NCBI GenBank assembly: GCA_004557645.1
Contig: SFGI01000041.1
Coordinates: 1 to 21,025 of the forward strand
DNA: 21,025 nucleotides
Source of the DNA: [Eubacterium] saphenum
GTDB lineage: Bacteria; Bacillota; Clostridia; Lachnospirales; Anaerotignaceae
Direction: 5' to 3'
Part shown: positions 1-7,598 of the stretch, one piece after another
Numbering within the stretch: position 1 is the first letter of the stretch
Layout of the letters: each line of letters begins with the position of its first letter
The notes under the pieces: model-generated
Seen by the model: the letters and a program-made list of their open reading frames with translations, nothing else
Database searches by the model: none
What the model was told of the DNA's origin: nothing
Position numbers and translations under genes: made by a program

Positions 1-103
1 TTCGTTTATACAACTCTTTATTGCCGCCAATTACAATTCTTTCATCTGCTAATTTATCTGAAATTCTACGCACTAAATCGTTTTTATTTATTTTCTGGTT
101 CAA
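1..103 (-). CDS. HU-like DNA-binding protein, N-terminal part (runs off left edge)
   Basis: This is a minus-strand reading frame that enters from the left edge; only the first 34 codons are visible. It would start with TTG at 103 as (M)NQKINKNDLVRRISDKL, with a good ribosome binding site (GAAGGA, 7 bases upstream). The N-KNDLVRRIS-K-A pattern resembles the first helices of HU/IHF-type histone-like proteins, which bend DNA and are common on integrative elements. The codons are AT-rich compared with the genes after 1080, which fits accessory DNA. The DNA-binding arm of HU lies outside the window, so the family call rests on about 30 residues. A different small protein cannot be excluded. Confidence 0.4.
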   Translation of the reverse strand, partial: MNQKINKNDLVRRISDKLADERIVIGGNKELYKR

Positions 104-477
104 TTTATGTTCCTTCTTTCTTGTATTATCCTAATGAAATGTGGTTTTTATCTTTCCAATTTTTAATGTAAAATCAACCTTGAAGCGGGATACCGTATTT
201 GCCCTCAGAATCGCTTCTAAGCAACGTTTGATTTTAGATGAGTAATTCCCCAACAGATTATTTTTCACACTAAAATAAGCCCACAAACGGTCTGTTTGAT
301 AACCATTCATGGGCTTGTAATTTAAAAATAATATAGCACTTACTAACCATATTTGTAAAATCCTATCCACACAATAGGCTCTTAAAAATGTGGTTACTAC
401 TCAAGAAAACACAATATATAGTGGTGTCAAACACAATAACTGCCTTTCTAACCTCATTTGTCCTTCCATATCTATAC
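104..477. other. AT-rich accessory segment without a clear gene
   Basis: This stretch is visibly richer in A and T than the DNA to its right. It holds one minus-strand frame of 79 codons (131-370) that resembles no family I know and lacks a convincing ribosome binding site, so I do not call it a gene. A short imperfect structure (CCTAT/ATAGG arms) sits at 362-378, and the decamer AAATGTGGTT occurs twice (137-146 and 386-395). Recognisable deacetylase sequence begins abruptly at about 478, so this segment is best read as the end of an inserted or recombined piece of DNA. Confidence 0.5.
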
Positions 478-1074
478 GCCGCTTGGGGTGCAGAGGACAC
501 AGATGAACTCCTTCGTATCTTAAAAGAAAATGACGTAAAAGCCACTTTCTTTCTTTGCGGCTATTGGGTCGAAAAGTATCCTGATGAAGTGAAGAAGATC
601 GCAGAAGCAGGTCACGATCTGGGGAATCATTCTGCCACACATCCTCATATGAGTCAGATCTCCTCTGAACAGATCGCGCAGGAGTTGCAAAAATGCCACC
701 AGAACGTAAAAGATCTGACAGGGGTGGAGATGGATCTTTTTCGCCCGCCTTTTGGAGAATATGATAATCATGTGATCGAAACAGCAGAAGCAAATGGGTA
801 TTATACGATACAGTGGGATGTTGATAGCCTAGACTGGAAAGAACATGGTGCCGAGGCGGAGATCAACCAAGTCCTGAATCACAAGCACTTAGGCAATGGC
901 TCCATCATCCTCTTCCACAACGATGCCAAATACACCCCTCAAGTATTGGATACCATCTTGAAAGGATTGAAGGAAAAGGGTTTTGAGATCGTCCCTATCT
1001 CCGAACTGATCCATCGAGACAACTTCGAAATGGACCACGAAGGGTGTCAAATCCCCAAAACTGCAGAATCCTGA
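388..1074 (+). pseudogene. Polysaccharide deacetylase (NodB/PdaA type), 5'-truncated and fused to foreign DNA
   Basis: From residue 31 (AAWGAEDTD, nt 478) the frame matches the NodB-homology domain of clostridial sporulation-type polysaccharide deacetylases, which remove acetyl groups from cell-wall or cortex glycans outside the membrane. Visible motifs are the metal-binding HSATH (81-85), RPPFGEYD (119-126), the aromatic DVDSLDW segment (144-150) and LFHND (175-179). Family members read SFDAAWG at the first motif. Here the SFD part, including the catalytic-base aspartate, is replaced by PYLY, and everything before it is unrelated AT-rich sequence. The frame happens to stay open to an ATG at 388, giving a basic-then-hydrophobic N-terminus that resembles a signal peptide, but no ribosome binding site precedes it. 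It is most likely a dead remnant; the original 5' end should lie left of the window or be lost. Confidence 0.75.
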
Positions 1075-1084
1075 TACAAAAAAG

Positions 1085-1116
1085 AGCGATACTCCTTTTC
1101 CGGAATATCGCTTTTT
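1085..1116. terminator. Bidirectional terminator between convergent genes
   Basis: The arms AGCGATACTCC (1085-1095) and GGAATATCGCT (1102-1112) pair with one mismatch. An A-run lies on the left and a T-run on the right. It separates the deacetylase remnant (+) from the convergent RNA methyltransferase gene (-). Confidence 0.75.
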
Positions 1117-1118
1117 CT

Positions 1119-1901
1119 TTATTTCAATCTCTGTCTCACGACCTCATACATCAGCACCCCTGCCGCAATAGACGCATTCAAACTTTCTGCCTGCCCAGGC
1201 ATGGGAATTTTCACCCACTGGTCGCAAAGATCAGCGGCTTTTTCACTCAGTCCTCTGGCTTCGTTGCCGATGAGGAAAGCACAGGATGCTTTCAGGTTCA
1301 GATCATAAGGCCATCTGTCCCCTTTCAGGTGTGCCGCATAGAGAGGGATTTCATTTGCTTTCAGCTTTGCGGAAATCTCGTTCAGATCCACATTTTGGAA
1401 TACAGGCACATGGAACAAAGAGCCCATGGTAGAACGCAGCACCTTAGGATTATAAAGGTCTACGCTGCCCTTGGACAGGAACACCCCATCTGCCCCACAG
1501 GCATCTGCCGTACGAATGACTGTCCCCAGATTGCCGGGGTCGTTCAGTTCTTCTGCCAGCAGGAAGAAAGGATTCTCTTTGGCAAATACAGCCCCTTCGT
1601 CCCATTCCAGCTTTTTGCAGACTGCCAAAATGCCTTGGGGGTTTTCTGTATCGCAGACCGACGTAAACAACGCATCAGGCAGGCAAAGCACTTCTGCTTT
1701 TTTTTCATATCGGTTCAGGTCATTTTCCGCCGCAAAGGTCTCGCTGACGGCATAGGCCTCCACCGCCCAGTCGGCAGGCACTTCGTTGATAAAACGCAGC
1801 CCTTCCGCCACAAAAACGCCTTCTTTATCCCTGTTTTTCTTTATCTTCAATCCGTTCAGCCGTTTCACCCATTTATTGTCCCGGCTCTCGATTTTTTTCA
1901 T
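1119..1901 (-). CDS. TrmH/SpoU-family RNA 2'-O-methyltransferase
   Basis: This is a 260-residue SPOUT enzyme that would transfer a methyl group from S-adenosylmethionine to a ribose 2'-OH in rRNA or tRNA in the cytoplasm. All three SpoU motifs are present: NDPGNLGTVIRTADA (120-134), FLIGNEARGLS (209-219) and IPMPGQAESLNASIAAGV (232-249), which together form the trefoil knot that binds the cofactor. Residues 1-95 are the usual L30e-like substrate-binding part of the RlmB/TsnR-like group (DNKWVKRL near the start). The start ATG at 1901 has the ribosome binding site GAGGTGAT. It is a single-gene unit with its own promoter and a terminator shared with the convergent neighbour. The exact RNA target cannot be read from the sequence. 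Confidence 0.93.
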   Translation of the reverse strand: MKKIESRDNKWVKRLNGLKIKKNRDKEGVFVAEGLRFINEVPADWAVEAYAVSETFAAENDLNRYEKKAEVLCLPDALFTSVCDTENPQGILAVCKKLEWDEGAVFAKENPFFLLAEELNDPGNLGTVIRTADACGADGVFLSKGSVDLYNPKVLRSTMGSLFHVPVFQNVDLNEISAKLKANEIPLYAAHLKGDRWPYDLNLKASCAFLIGNEARGLSEKAADLCDQWVKIPMPGQAESLNASIAAGVLMYEVVRQRLK

Positions 1902-1919
1902 GGTATCACCTCTTCTCCT

Positions 1920-1948
1920 ATGATAAAGGAGAAACTATCCCTTTGCAA
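1920..1948 (-). promoter_or_regulatory. Sigma-A promoter of the RNA methyltransferase gene
   Basis: On the minus strand, TTGCAA (1948-1943) and TATCAT (1925-1920) are separated by exactly 17 bases. The -10 box ends 19 bases upstream of the ATG at 1901. Confidence 0.65.
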
Positions 1949-2028
1949 GAAAAAGGATGCAAGTTTCCAAGTTTTATGATATGATTTATGCAAAAGAGAA
2001 TTTTATATCACAAAGAGGAGTGATTCAC

Positions 2029-2664
2029 ATGACACCACAGGAAAAAAGAAAAGAACTTCTGAGCGCGACTCTGGTAAAAAATCTGGAACGCCGCCATTTT
2101 GAAGCCTACTACTGCCCCACAGCAGCAGAAGCTGTAGAAAAAGCCCTGTCCCTGATCCCCGAAGGCAGCAGCATCACATGGGGCGGTTCCATGACCATCC
2201 GTGACATGGGTCTGACAAAGGCTGTCAAAGAAGGCAATTATACTGTCATCGACAGAGACACAGCAGCAAATCCCGCTGAAATGCGCGAAATGATGCGTCA
2301 GGGTCTCTTGACAGACTACTATCTGACAAGCACCAACGCCATTTCCGAGGACGGTGTGCTGGTGAATATTGACGGCACAGGCAACCGCGTGGCTTCCATC
2401 TGCTTCGGCCCCAACAATGTCATCGTCATGTGCGGTCTGAACAAAGTGGCCCAGGATGTAGATGCAGCCATCAAAAGAGTGAGAGGCTATGCTGCTCCCG
2501 TCAACAGTATGCGCTTTATGGGCAAGACTCCCTGTGCCGTAGACGGCACCTGCCACAACTGCACCTCCCCCGAATGTATCTGCAATCAGGTGCTGGTAAC
2601 AAGAGTTTGCCGCCCCGCAGGCAGAATCAAAGTCATCCTCATTGGTGAAGAACTGGGCTATTAA
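2029..2664 (+). CDS. LUD-domain protein (lactate utilisation protein, LutC/YkgG-like)
   Basis: This is a 211-residue LUD (DUF162) protein. The family includes LutB/LutC, which take part in oxidation of L-lactate to pyruvate, but stand-alone members in Clostridia have no settled role. Visible hallmarks are the glycine-rich ITWGGSMTIRDMGL near residue 52, TSTNAISEDG near 102, and the GPNNVIVMCGLNKVAQD core. The C-terminal part carries a cysteine cluster (CHNCTSPECIC), which suggests a metal or Fe-S site. I chose the ATG at 2029 because AAAGAGGAG lies 8 bases upstream; the frame stays open further 5' but without a ribosome binding site. No lutA or lutB partner is visible nearby. It stands alone, with a terminator immediately downstream. 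Confidence 0.9.
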   Translation: MTPQEKRKELLSATLVKNLERRHFEAYYCPTAAEAVEKALSLIPEGSSITWGGSMTIRDMGLTKAVKEGNYTVIDRDTAANPAEMREMMRQGLLTDYYLTSTNAISEDGVLVNIDGTGNRVASICFGPNNVIVMCGLNKVAQDVDAAIKRVRGYAAPVNSMRFMGKTPCAVDGTCHNCTSPECICNQVLVTRVCRPAGRIKVILIGEELGY

Positions 2665-2675
2665 GAAAAATATAT

Positions 2676-2705
2676 CCCCTGTCAATTTGGCAGGGGTTTT
2701 CTTTT
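2676..2705 (+). terminator. Rho-independent terminator after the LUD gene
   Basis: CCCCTGTC (2676-2683) pairs with GGCAGGGG (2689-2696) through one G-T wobble and is followed by TTTTCTTTT. Confidence 0.85.
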
Positions 2706-2720
2706 GAAAGGGGAAATCCT

Positions 2721-3176
2721 ATGAAAATTATGGTAGATGCCGATGCCTGCCCGGTAAAGGAACTGATCATCAGCTGTGCTAAAAAACACGGTCTGAAAGT
2801 CATCATGGTCTGCGACGTAGCCCATATGCTTTTTTATCCCGAAGATTTCGTCACCATCGTTACAGTGGATCAGGGGGCAGACAGTGCGGACCTTGCCATT
2901 GCCAACCGTACCCAAGCAGGAGATATCTGTATCACGCAGGATTATGGCTTAGCCTCCCTCCTACTGGTGAAAAAAGCCACTGTCCTCCATCCCAACGGCT
3001 TTTTCTATACCCAGGAAAACATCGACCGGATGCTTTTTGAGCGTCACCTTTCCCGGGAAATGCGCCGCCAGAAAAAATCCCGAGGCGGGCATATCCGCAA
3101 GCGCACAAAAGAGGATGATGAAAAGTTCCTTTCCGCATTGGAAAGAGCCATCAAAAGGGAAAAACAGTATGCATAA
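2721..3176 (+). CDS. YaiI/YqxD-family protein (UPF0178, DUF188)
   Basis: This 151-residue protein matches the full length of the YaiI/YqxD family. The N-terminal MVDADACPVK (residues 4-13) has the conserved acidic pair, and TQDYGLA and HPNGFFYT are also family signatures; the fold is PIN/NYN-like, so a nuclease activity is suspected but not demonstrated. The C-terminus is strongly basic and charged (REMRRQKKSRGGHIRKRTK), consistent with nucleic-acid contact. The ATG at 2721 is preceded by GAAAGGGG at suitable spacing. The gene follows the terminator of the LUD gene closely and ends at its own hairpin terminator; the cell role of the family is unknown. Confidence 0.9.
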   Translation: MKIMVDADACPVKELIISCAKKHGLKVIMVCDVAHMLFYPEDFVTIVTVDQGADSADLAIANRTQAGDICITQDYGLASLLLVKKATVLHPNGFFYTQENIDRMLFERHLSREMRRQKKSRGGHIRKRTKEDDEKFLSALERAIKREKQYA

Positions 3177-3186
3177 AGCAGAAAAA

Positions 3187-3216
3187 CCCTACCCGTTTGG
3201 ATAGGGTCATTTTTAT
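3187..3216. terminator. Terminator between convergent DUF188 and malic enzyme genes
   Basis: CCCTACCC (3187-3194) pairs with GGATAGGG (3199-3206) with one mismatch around a GTTT loop. It is flanked by AAAAA on the left and TTTTT on the right, so it can work in both directions. Confidence 0.75.
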
Positions 3217-3239
3217 CTGCTCGAAATCTTTATTTTGAA

Positions 3240-4409
3240 TTAAATACGGGCAATGCCTTCCTCAACGGCAACATCCGCCACTGCCTTTGCCACCGCATCG
3301 GCAACAGATTTATCCAGTGCGGAAGGAATGATATTTTCCGCGCTCAGTTCTTCTTCAGGAATCATTGCCGCAATGGCATAAGCCGCCCGCTGCTTCATGC
3401 CTTCCGTAATTTCCTTGGCACGCACCGCCAGTGCCCCTTTGAAAATGCCGGGGAAGATCAGCACATTGTTGATCTGATTGGGGAAATCGGAACGGCCTGT
3501 GCCTACCACCGCTGCACCGCCTGCCTTGGCTTCGTCGGGCATGATTTCAGGCACAGGGTTCGCCATGGCGAAAACAATGCCTTTATTCATAGTGGATACC
3601 ATTTCTTTTGTCACCATATTGGGTCTGGAAACGCCAACGAAAGCGTCTGCTCCCTTCAGCGCATCCGCCAGCAGGCCCTTTTCATGGTGCAGATTGCTGA
3701 TGTGAGAAATTTCTTCCTGACCGCTGTTCAGCCCTGCATCCCCTTCACAGATGATGCCGTTTTTATCGCACATAACGATATTCCCAAAGCCCATACTGAT
3801 GAGCAGCTTGCCGATGGCGATGCCCGCCGCACCGGCACCGTTGATGACGATCTTCATTTGGCCCATCTTCTTGCCTGTCACCTTCATGGCATTCAGCATA
3901 GCCGCCGCTACCACAATGGCTGTGCCATGCTGGTCGTCATGGAATACGGGGATATCGCAGATTTCTTTTAGTCTCCGTTCAATCTCAAAGCAACGAGGAG
4001 CGGAAATATCCTCCAGATTGATGCCGCCAAAACTTTTGGAGATCAGATAGATGGTATTGACAATGGTATCTACATCCTTGGAATCGATACACAAAGGGAA
4101 AGCATCCACATCACCAAATTCCTTGAACAGCACGCATTTTCCTTCCATGACCGGCATTCCCGCCGCAGGGCCGATATCCCCCAGCCCCAGAACAGCTGTA
4201 CCATCGGTAATGACCGCCACCAGATTGGAACGTCTGGTCAGACGGAAGGATTCCTCATAGTCCTTTTCAATGACACGACAGGGCTCCGCCACGCCGGGGG
4301 TATATAACAGGGACAGATCCTCTCTTGTTTCCACAGGTTTTCTGGAAACCACTTCGATTTTCCCGTTCATTTCATAATGCAGCTTTAGTGCTTTTTCATT
4401 GATATCCAT
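3240..4409 (-). CDS. Malic enzyme (NAD(P)-dependent, oxaloacetate-decarboxylating)
   Basis: This 389-residue cytoplasmic enzyme would convert malate to pyruvate and CO2 with reduction of NAD(P). It is of the short bacterial type, without the phosphotransacetylase-like tail of MaeB. Visible parts are the substrate-binding LLYTPGVAEPC with the catalytic tyrosine near residue 36, GMPVMEGKCVLFKEFG with the catalytic lysine, the metal-site segment DISAPRCFEIE, FHDDQHGTAIV, the Rossmann motif GAGAAGIAIGKLL, and the C-terminal FAMANPVPEI. I chose the ATG at 4409 (MDINEKAL) because AAAAAGGAG precedes it. It follows fumC on the same strand with a gap of about 106 bases and no terminator, so the pair probably forms an operon running fumarate to malate to pyruvate. 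NAD versus NADP preference is not clear from sequence. Confidence 0.94.
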   Translation of the reverse strand: MDINEKALKLHYEMNGKIEVVSRKPVETREDLSLLYTPGVAEPCRVIEKDYEESFRLTRRSNLVAVITDGTAVLGLGDIGPAAGMPVMEGKCVLFKEFGDVDAFPLCIDSKDVDTIVNTIYLISKSFGGINLEDISAPRCFEIERRLKEICDIPVFHDDQHGTAIVVAAAMLNAMKVTGKKMGQMKIVINGAGAAGIAIGKLLISMGFGNIVMCDKNGIICEGDAGLNSGQEEISHISNLHHEKGLLADALKGADAFVGVSRPNMVTKEMVSTMNKGIVFAMANPVPEIMPDEAKAGGAAVVGTGRSDFPNQINNVLIFPGIFKGALAVRAKEITEGMKQRAAYAIAAMIPEEELSAENIIPSALDKSVADAVAKAVADVAVEEGIARI

Positions 4410-4515
4410 AAAAATTGCTCCTTTTTCATTTGTTCGGCGGAGAAACACAATGCATTCCGCTCTGCATCAGCCTGCAAGGAAACGATGCAAGGGTCTTCAT
4501 GCCTTGATCTCCCCT

Positions 4516-5880
4516 TTATACCATTTCTTCCGGATGGAATACTTCGTCAAATTTATCTTCTGTCAGGAAACCCAAAGCGATACAGGCTTCTTTCAGGGAA
4601 ATGTTTTCCACGTGGGCTTTTTTTGCTGTTTTTGCCGCATTTTCGTAGCCGATATAAGGGCTCAGGGCAGTTACCAGCATTAGAGAGCGGTTCAGGTTTT
4701 CTTCCATTTTTTCTTTATTCGCCCTGATGCCGCAAACACAGTTTACACGGAAGGAATCCAGCACATCCGCTAACAGTCTGACAGACTGGAGATATTCATA
4801 AATCATCACAGGCATAAATACATTCAGCTCCAGATTGCCCTGGGAAGCACAGATGCCGATGCCTGCATCATTGGCCATGACCTGCACTGCCACCATGGTC
4901 ACCGCTTCGCACTGGGTCGGGTTCACCTTGCCGGGCATAATGGAAGAGCCGGGCTCGTTTTCGGGAATGAAAATCTCGCCCAGACCACAACGGGGGCCGC
5001 TGGCCAGCCAGCGCACATCATTGGCAATCTTCATCAGATTTGCCGCCAATCCCTTCAGCGCACCATGGACAAATACGATCTCATCCTTGGCGGTCAGGGA
5101 ATGGAATTTATTTTCCGCTGTAATAAAAGGGATGCCTGTCAGCTTGGAGACCTCTTCTGCTGCCGCTTCTGCAAATCCCGCAGGCGCATTCAGACCCGTA
5201 CCGACGGCTGTACCGCCCAATGCCAGCTCCGCCGCTTCCCCAAGGCTCATTTCGATCATCTTTTTGCTTTTTTCCAGCATATTTCTCCAACCGCTGATCT
5301 CCTGAGAAAAAGTGATAGGTGTGGCATCCTGCAGGTGGGTTCTGCCTGTTTTGATGATGCCTGCATTTTCCCTTTCCAGACGAAGCAGTTCCTCGATCAT
5401 TCTTTCGATGGCAGGGATCAGTTTCTTCTTCGTTTCCAAAACAGCGGCAATATGCATGGCTGTGGGGAAGGTATCATTGCTGCTCTGGCTCATATTGACA
5501 TGGTCATTGGGGTGCAGCAGCTTTTCCCCGGCGATTTCGTTGCCCCGATTGGCTACCACTTCGTTCATGTTCATATTGCTCTGGGTGCCGCTGCCTGTCT
5601 GCCATACTGCCAAAGGAAACTGGTCATCCAGCTTGCCTGCCAGCACTTCATCGCAGACCTGTCCGATGATGGCACAGCGTCTTTCATCCAATTTGCCCAG
5701 TCGGCAGTTGGCCTGTGCCACCGCCTTTTTCAGGATAGCAAAGGCATATGTGATCTCTTTCGGCATCTTTTCTGTGCCGATCTTAAAATTTTCATAGCTT
5801 CGCTGGGTCTGCGCGCCCCAATAGGCATTTGCGGGCACCTTCATTTCGCCCATGGAGTCTTTCTCGATGCGATATTCCAT
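4516..5880 (-). CDS. fumC: Class II fumarate hydratase
   Basis: This 454-residue enzyme of the fumarase/aspartase superfamily catalyses reversible hydration of fumarate to malate and works as a cytoplasmic homotetramer without an iron-sulfur cluster. Signature segments are SGTQSNMNMNEV, HPNDHVNMSQSSNDTFPTA, TGRTHLQDATPITF and the mobile loop GSSIMPGKVNPTQCE carrying the catalytic serine. The TGRTHLQDATP and NDHVN segments fit fumarase better than aspartase, although the superfamily members are close. The start ATG at 5880 has AAAGGAG at good spacing. The downstream malic enzyme implies that the malate made here is decarboxylated to pyruvate, or the reverse, as part of fermentative C4 metabolism. 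Confidence 0.95.
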   Translation of the reverse strand: MEYRIEKDSMGEMKVPANAYWGAQTQRSYENFKIGTEKMPKEITYAFAILKKAVAQANCRLGKLDERRCAIIGQVCDEVLAGKLDDQFPLAVWQTGSGTQSNMNMNEVVANRGNEIAGEKLLHPNDHVNMSQSSNDTFPTAMHIAAVLETKKKLIPAIERMIEELLRLERENAGIIKTGRTHLQDATPITFSQEISGWRNMLEKSKKMIEMSLGEAAELALGGTAVGTGLNAPAGFAEAAAEEVSKLTGIPFITAENKFHSLTAKDEIVFVHGALKGLAANLMKIANDVRWLASGPRCGLGEIFIPENEPGSSIMPGKVNPTQCEAVTMVAVQVMANDAGIGICASQGNLELNVFMPVMIYEYLQSVRLLADVLDSFRVNCVCGIRANKEKMEENLNRSLMLVTALSPYIGYENAAKTAKKAHVENISLKEACIALGFLTEDKFDEVFHPEEMV

Positions 5881-5972
5881 GTTCCTTCTCCTTTGTATCT
5901 TTTTCTGATCTTTGTTCTCTTTTTCCTATAGAGGGATGTTCTTCTTTTCCGGAGTGTTCCCCATTGTCTGTT

Positions 5973-6001
5973 ATTGTAGCACTCCCGTCTCCGGCCTGCA
6001 A
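5973..6001 (-). promoter_or_regulatory. Sigma-A promoter of fumC-malic enzyme operon
   Basis: On the minus strand, TTGCAG (6001-5996) is followed after 17 bases by TACAAT (5978-5973), close to consensus. The 5' leader to fumC would be about 85 bases. Confidence 0.75.
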
Positions 6002-6007
6002 GCGCAC

Positions 6008-6036
6008 TTGTCTTTTCCTGCAAAAAATGCTAGAAT
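6008..6036 (+). promoter_or_regulatory. Sigma-A promoter of the thiamine-binding protein operon
   Basis: TTGTCT (6008-6013) and TAGAAT (6031-6036) are separated by 17 bases. The -35 box lies only 6 bases from the -35 box of the divergent fumC promoter. Confidence 0.7.
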
Positions 6037-6080
6037 TTCTTCATAAGATCCTATAAAACTCAGACAAGGAGGAATGAATC

Positions 6081-6374
6081 ATGTATACCACAAGCATTGC
6101 CATTCAGGTTTTGCCTGATGTTTCCGATATCAAAACTGTCTGCGCTATCGTAGATAAAGTCATCGCTTATATTGAAAGCACAGGCTGTCATTACGAGGTT
6201 GGTCCCTTTGAAACAGTAGTAGAAGGCGATTTTGACAAACTGATGGAGATCATCAAACGCTGTCAGGAAATCCCCATTGAAGAAGGCGCCCCCTCCACCA
6301 AAGCCTATGTGAAGATCTTCCACAACCCCGCAGGTGTTCTCACCATCAACGAAAAAATCGACAAATACAGATAA
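6081..6374 (+). CDS. Thiamine-binding protein of the MTH1187/YkoF-like family (DUF77)
   Basis: This 97-residue protein has the length and sequence pattern of the MTH1187 family of small ferredoxin-fold proteins. Visible family features are SIAIQVLPDVSD at the start, the GCHYEVGPFETVVEGDFD segment at residues 35-52, and VKIFHNPAG near the end. Members bind thiamine or thiamine-related pyrimidines and are often found with ThiXYZ/YkoEDC-type ABC importers. The ATG at 6081 is preceded by AAGGAGG. It is the first gene of a three-gene operon with a HAD hydrolase and a DUF3842 protein. A link to the ABC importer at 14-17 kb in this window is possible but only an inference. Confidence 0.85.
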   Translation: MYTTSIAIQVLPDVSDIKTVCAIVDKVIAYIESTGCHYEVGPFETVVEGDFDKLMEIIKRCQEIPIEEGAPSTKAYVKIFHNPAGVLTINEKIDKYR

Positions 6375-6402
6375 ACCATTGGAGCAAAAAAGGAAAAGAA
6401 CT

Positions 6403-7038
6403 ATGAAATACATCATTTTTGACCTGGACGGTACCCTCATCGATTCCATGCCCATCTGGCGCGGCACAGGGGAGACCTTCCTCACCAGACATCACTTCCC
6501 CGTTCCTGCAAATCTGCTGGATGTGGTAAAAAGCCAGACATTATATCAGTCTGCGGAATATTTCCGCGATACACTGGGCGTCCCCATGGAACCCCAGGCC
6601 ATTGTAGACGAGATCATCGCCTATGTGGAAGATGCCTATCGCCATACCATTCCCCTGAAGGAAGGCGCAAAAGCCTATCTGGAAGCTATGGCGGAAAAAG
6701 GCGTGAAAATGTGCATCCTCACCGCTTCGGAAGCAAGCTATATCCTGCCTGCGCTGGATCGGCTGGATATCCATAAATACTTCGACTGCATCCTGACCTG
6801 TACGGAACTGGGTGAATATAAAGAGGACGGCAAAGCATACCTGACTGCCATGGAAAAATTGGGCGGCACACTGGAAGATACCGTTGTTTTCGAAGATGCG
6901 GGCTATGCTGTAAAAGGCGCAAAAGCCGCAGGGTTCACCGTCTATGCCGTTCTGGACCATTCCATCCGTGAAAACGAGATCGAAAAGATCGAAAAACTGG
7001 CAGATAAATGCATCCGTTCCTATGAAGAACTGCTGTAA
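6403..7038 (+). CDS. HAD-superfamily hydrolase (beta-phosphoglucomutase-like)
   Basis: This 211-residue cytoplasmic phosphatase or phosphomutase belongs to the HAD superfamily. Motif I, FDLDGTLIDS, carries the nucleophile and acid/base aspartates; motif II is the threonine of CILTASE; motif III is the lysine region GEYKEDGKAY; motif IV is VVFEDAGYAVKGAKAAGF. A small helical cap between motifs I and II puts it in subfamily I with PGM- and Gph-like enzymes. I chose the ATG at 6403 because AAAAGGAAAAG precedes it. It starts 28 bases after the thiamine-binding gene stops, so co-transcription is likely. The substrate cannot be read from sequence; a phosphorylated thiamine or pyrimidine is a guess from context only. 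Confidence 0.88.
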   Translation: MKYIIFDLDGTLIDSMPIWRGTGETFLTRHHFPVPANLLDVVKSQTLYQSAEYFRDTLGVPMEPQAIVDEIIAYVEDAYRHTIPLKEGAKAYLEAMAEKGVKMCILTASEASYILPALDRLDIHKYFDCILTCTELGEYKEDGKAYLTAMEKLGGTLEDTVVFEDAGYAVKGAKAAGFTVYAVLDHSIRENEIEKIEKLADKCIRSYEELL

Positions 7039-7056
7039 AAACAGGAGGTCATACCC

Positions 7057-7500
7057 TTGAAAAAACAGAGATTGCACGTTCTGGTCATGGATGGTCAGGG
7101 CGGTCAGCTGGGCAGTCAGCTCATCAAAGCACTGCAGGCATATCAGGATCAGCTGAATATCATAGCCGTGGGAACCAATGCCACTGCCACCGCAGCCATG
7201 CTGAAAGCCGGGGCAAAGGAGGCCGCCACAGGGGAAAACCCTGTCATCGTCGCCTGCCGCAAAGCTGACGTCATCATCGGGCCCATCGGTATCGTCATCG
7301 CAGATGCCATGCTGGGGGAAGTGACTCCGGCTATGGCAGCCGCAGTGGGTCAGGCCGATGCCACCCGTATCCTCATCCCTGTCAATAAATGCGAAAACTT
7401 GATCGCAGGTGTTTCCAGTCTGCCCATGTCTGCTTTGATACAGGATGCCGTGGAAAAGCTGGAAAAGATCGCGGAAGACCGCTGGGAATGCCTTGCATAA
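7057..7500 (+). CDS. DUF3842 family protein
   Basis: This 147-residue protein matches the DUF3842 family found mainly in Clostridia, whose function is unknown. The N-terminus VLVMDGQGGQLGSQLIKAL (residues 9-27) looks like a Rossmann-type glycine-rich nucleotide loop. NATATAAMLKAGA and VIIGPIGIVIADAMLGE follow, and a conserved-looking PVNKCENLIAG sits near the end. The start is TTG at 7057, well supported by AGGAGG 8 bases upstream. It begins 18 bases after the HAD gene and closes the three-gene operon; a strong terminator follows. Confidence 0.85.
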   Translation: MKKQRLHVLVMDGQGGQLGSQLIKALQAYQDQLNIIAVGTNATATAAMLKAGAKEAATGENPVIVACRKADVIIGPIGIVIADAMLGEVTPAMAAAVGQADATRILIPVNKCENLIAGVSSLPMSALIQDAVEKLEKIAEDRWECLA

Positions 7501-7546
7501 AAAGCCTGTATGGCAAAACCATTCAAATCTATACGACCAAAAAAAG

Positions 7547-7579
7547 AAAGCCGTAAGACAGTTATGTCCTGCGGCTTTT
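7547..7579. terminator. Bidirectional terminator between DUF3842 and the polA operon
   Basis: AAAGCCGTAAGAC (7547-7559) pairs with GTCCTGCGGCTTT (7566-7578) with two weak positions. An A-run precedes it and a T-run ends it, so it can stop transcription from both converging operons. Confidence 0.75.
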
Positions 7580-7598
7580 GCTATGTAAAGCAGTTTTT

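Noticed and set aside
131..370. A 79-codon minus-strand frame in the AT-rich left segment
   Set aside because: No convincing ribosome binding site and no family resemblance; low-complexity AT-rich sequence easily leaves such a frame open.
137..395. Decamer AAATGTGGTT repeated at 137 and 386, considered as element-end repeats
   Set aside because: It is short, not placed at the breakpoint near 478, and could arise by chance in AT-rich DNA.
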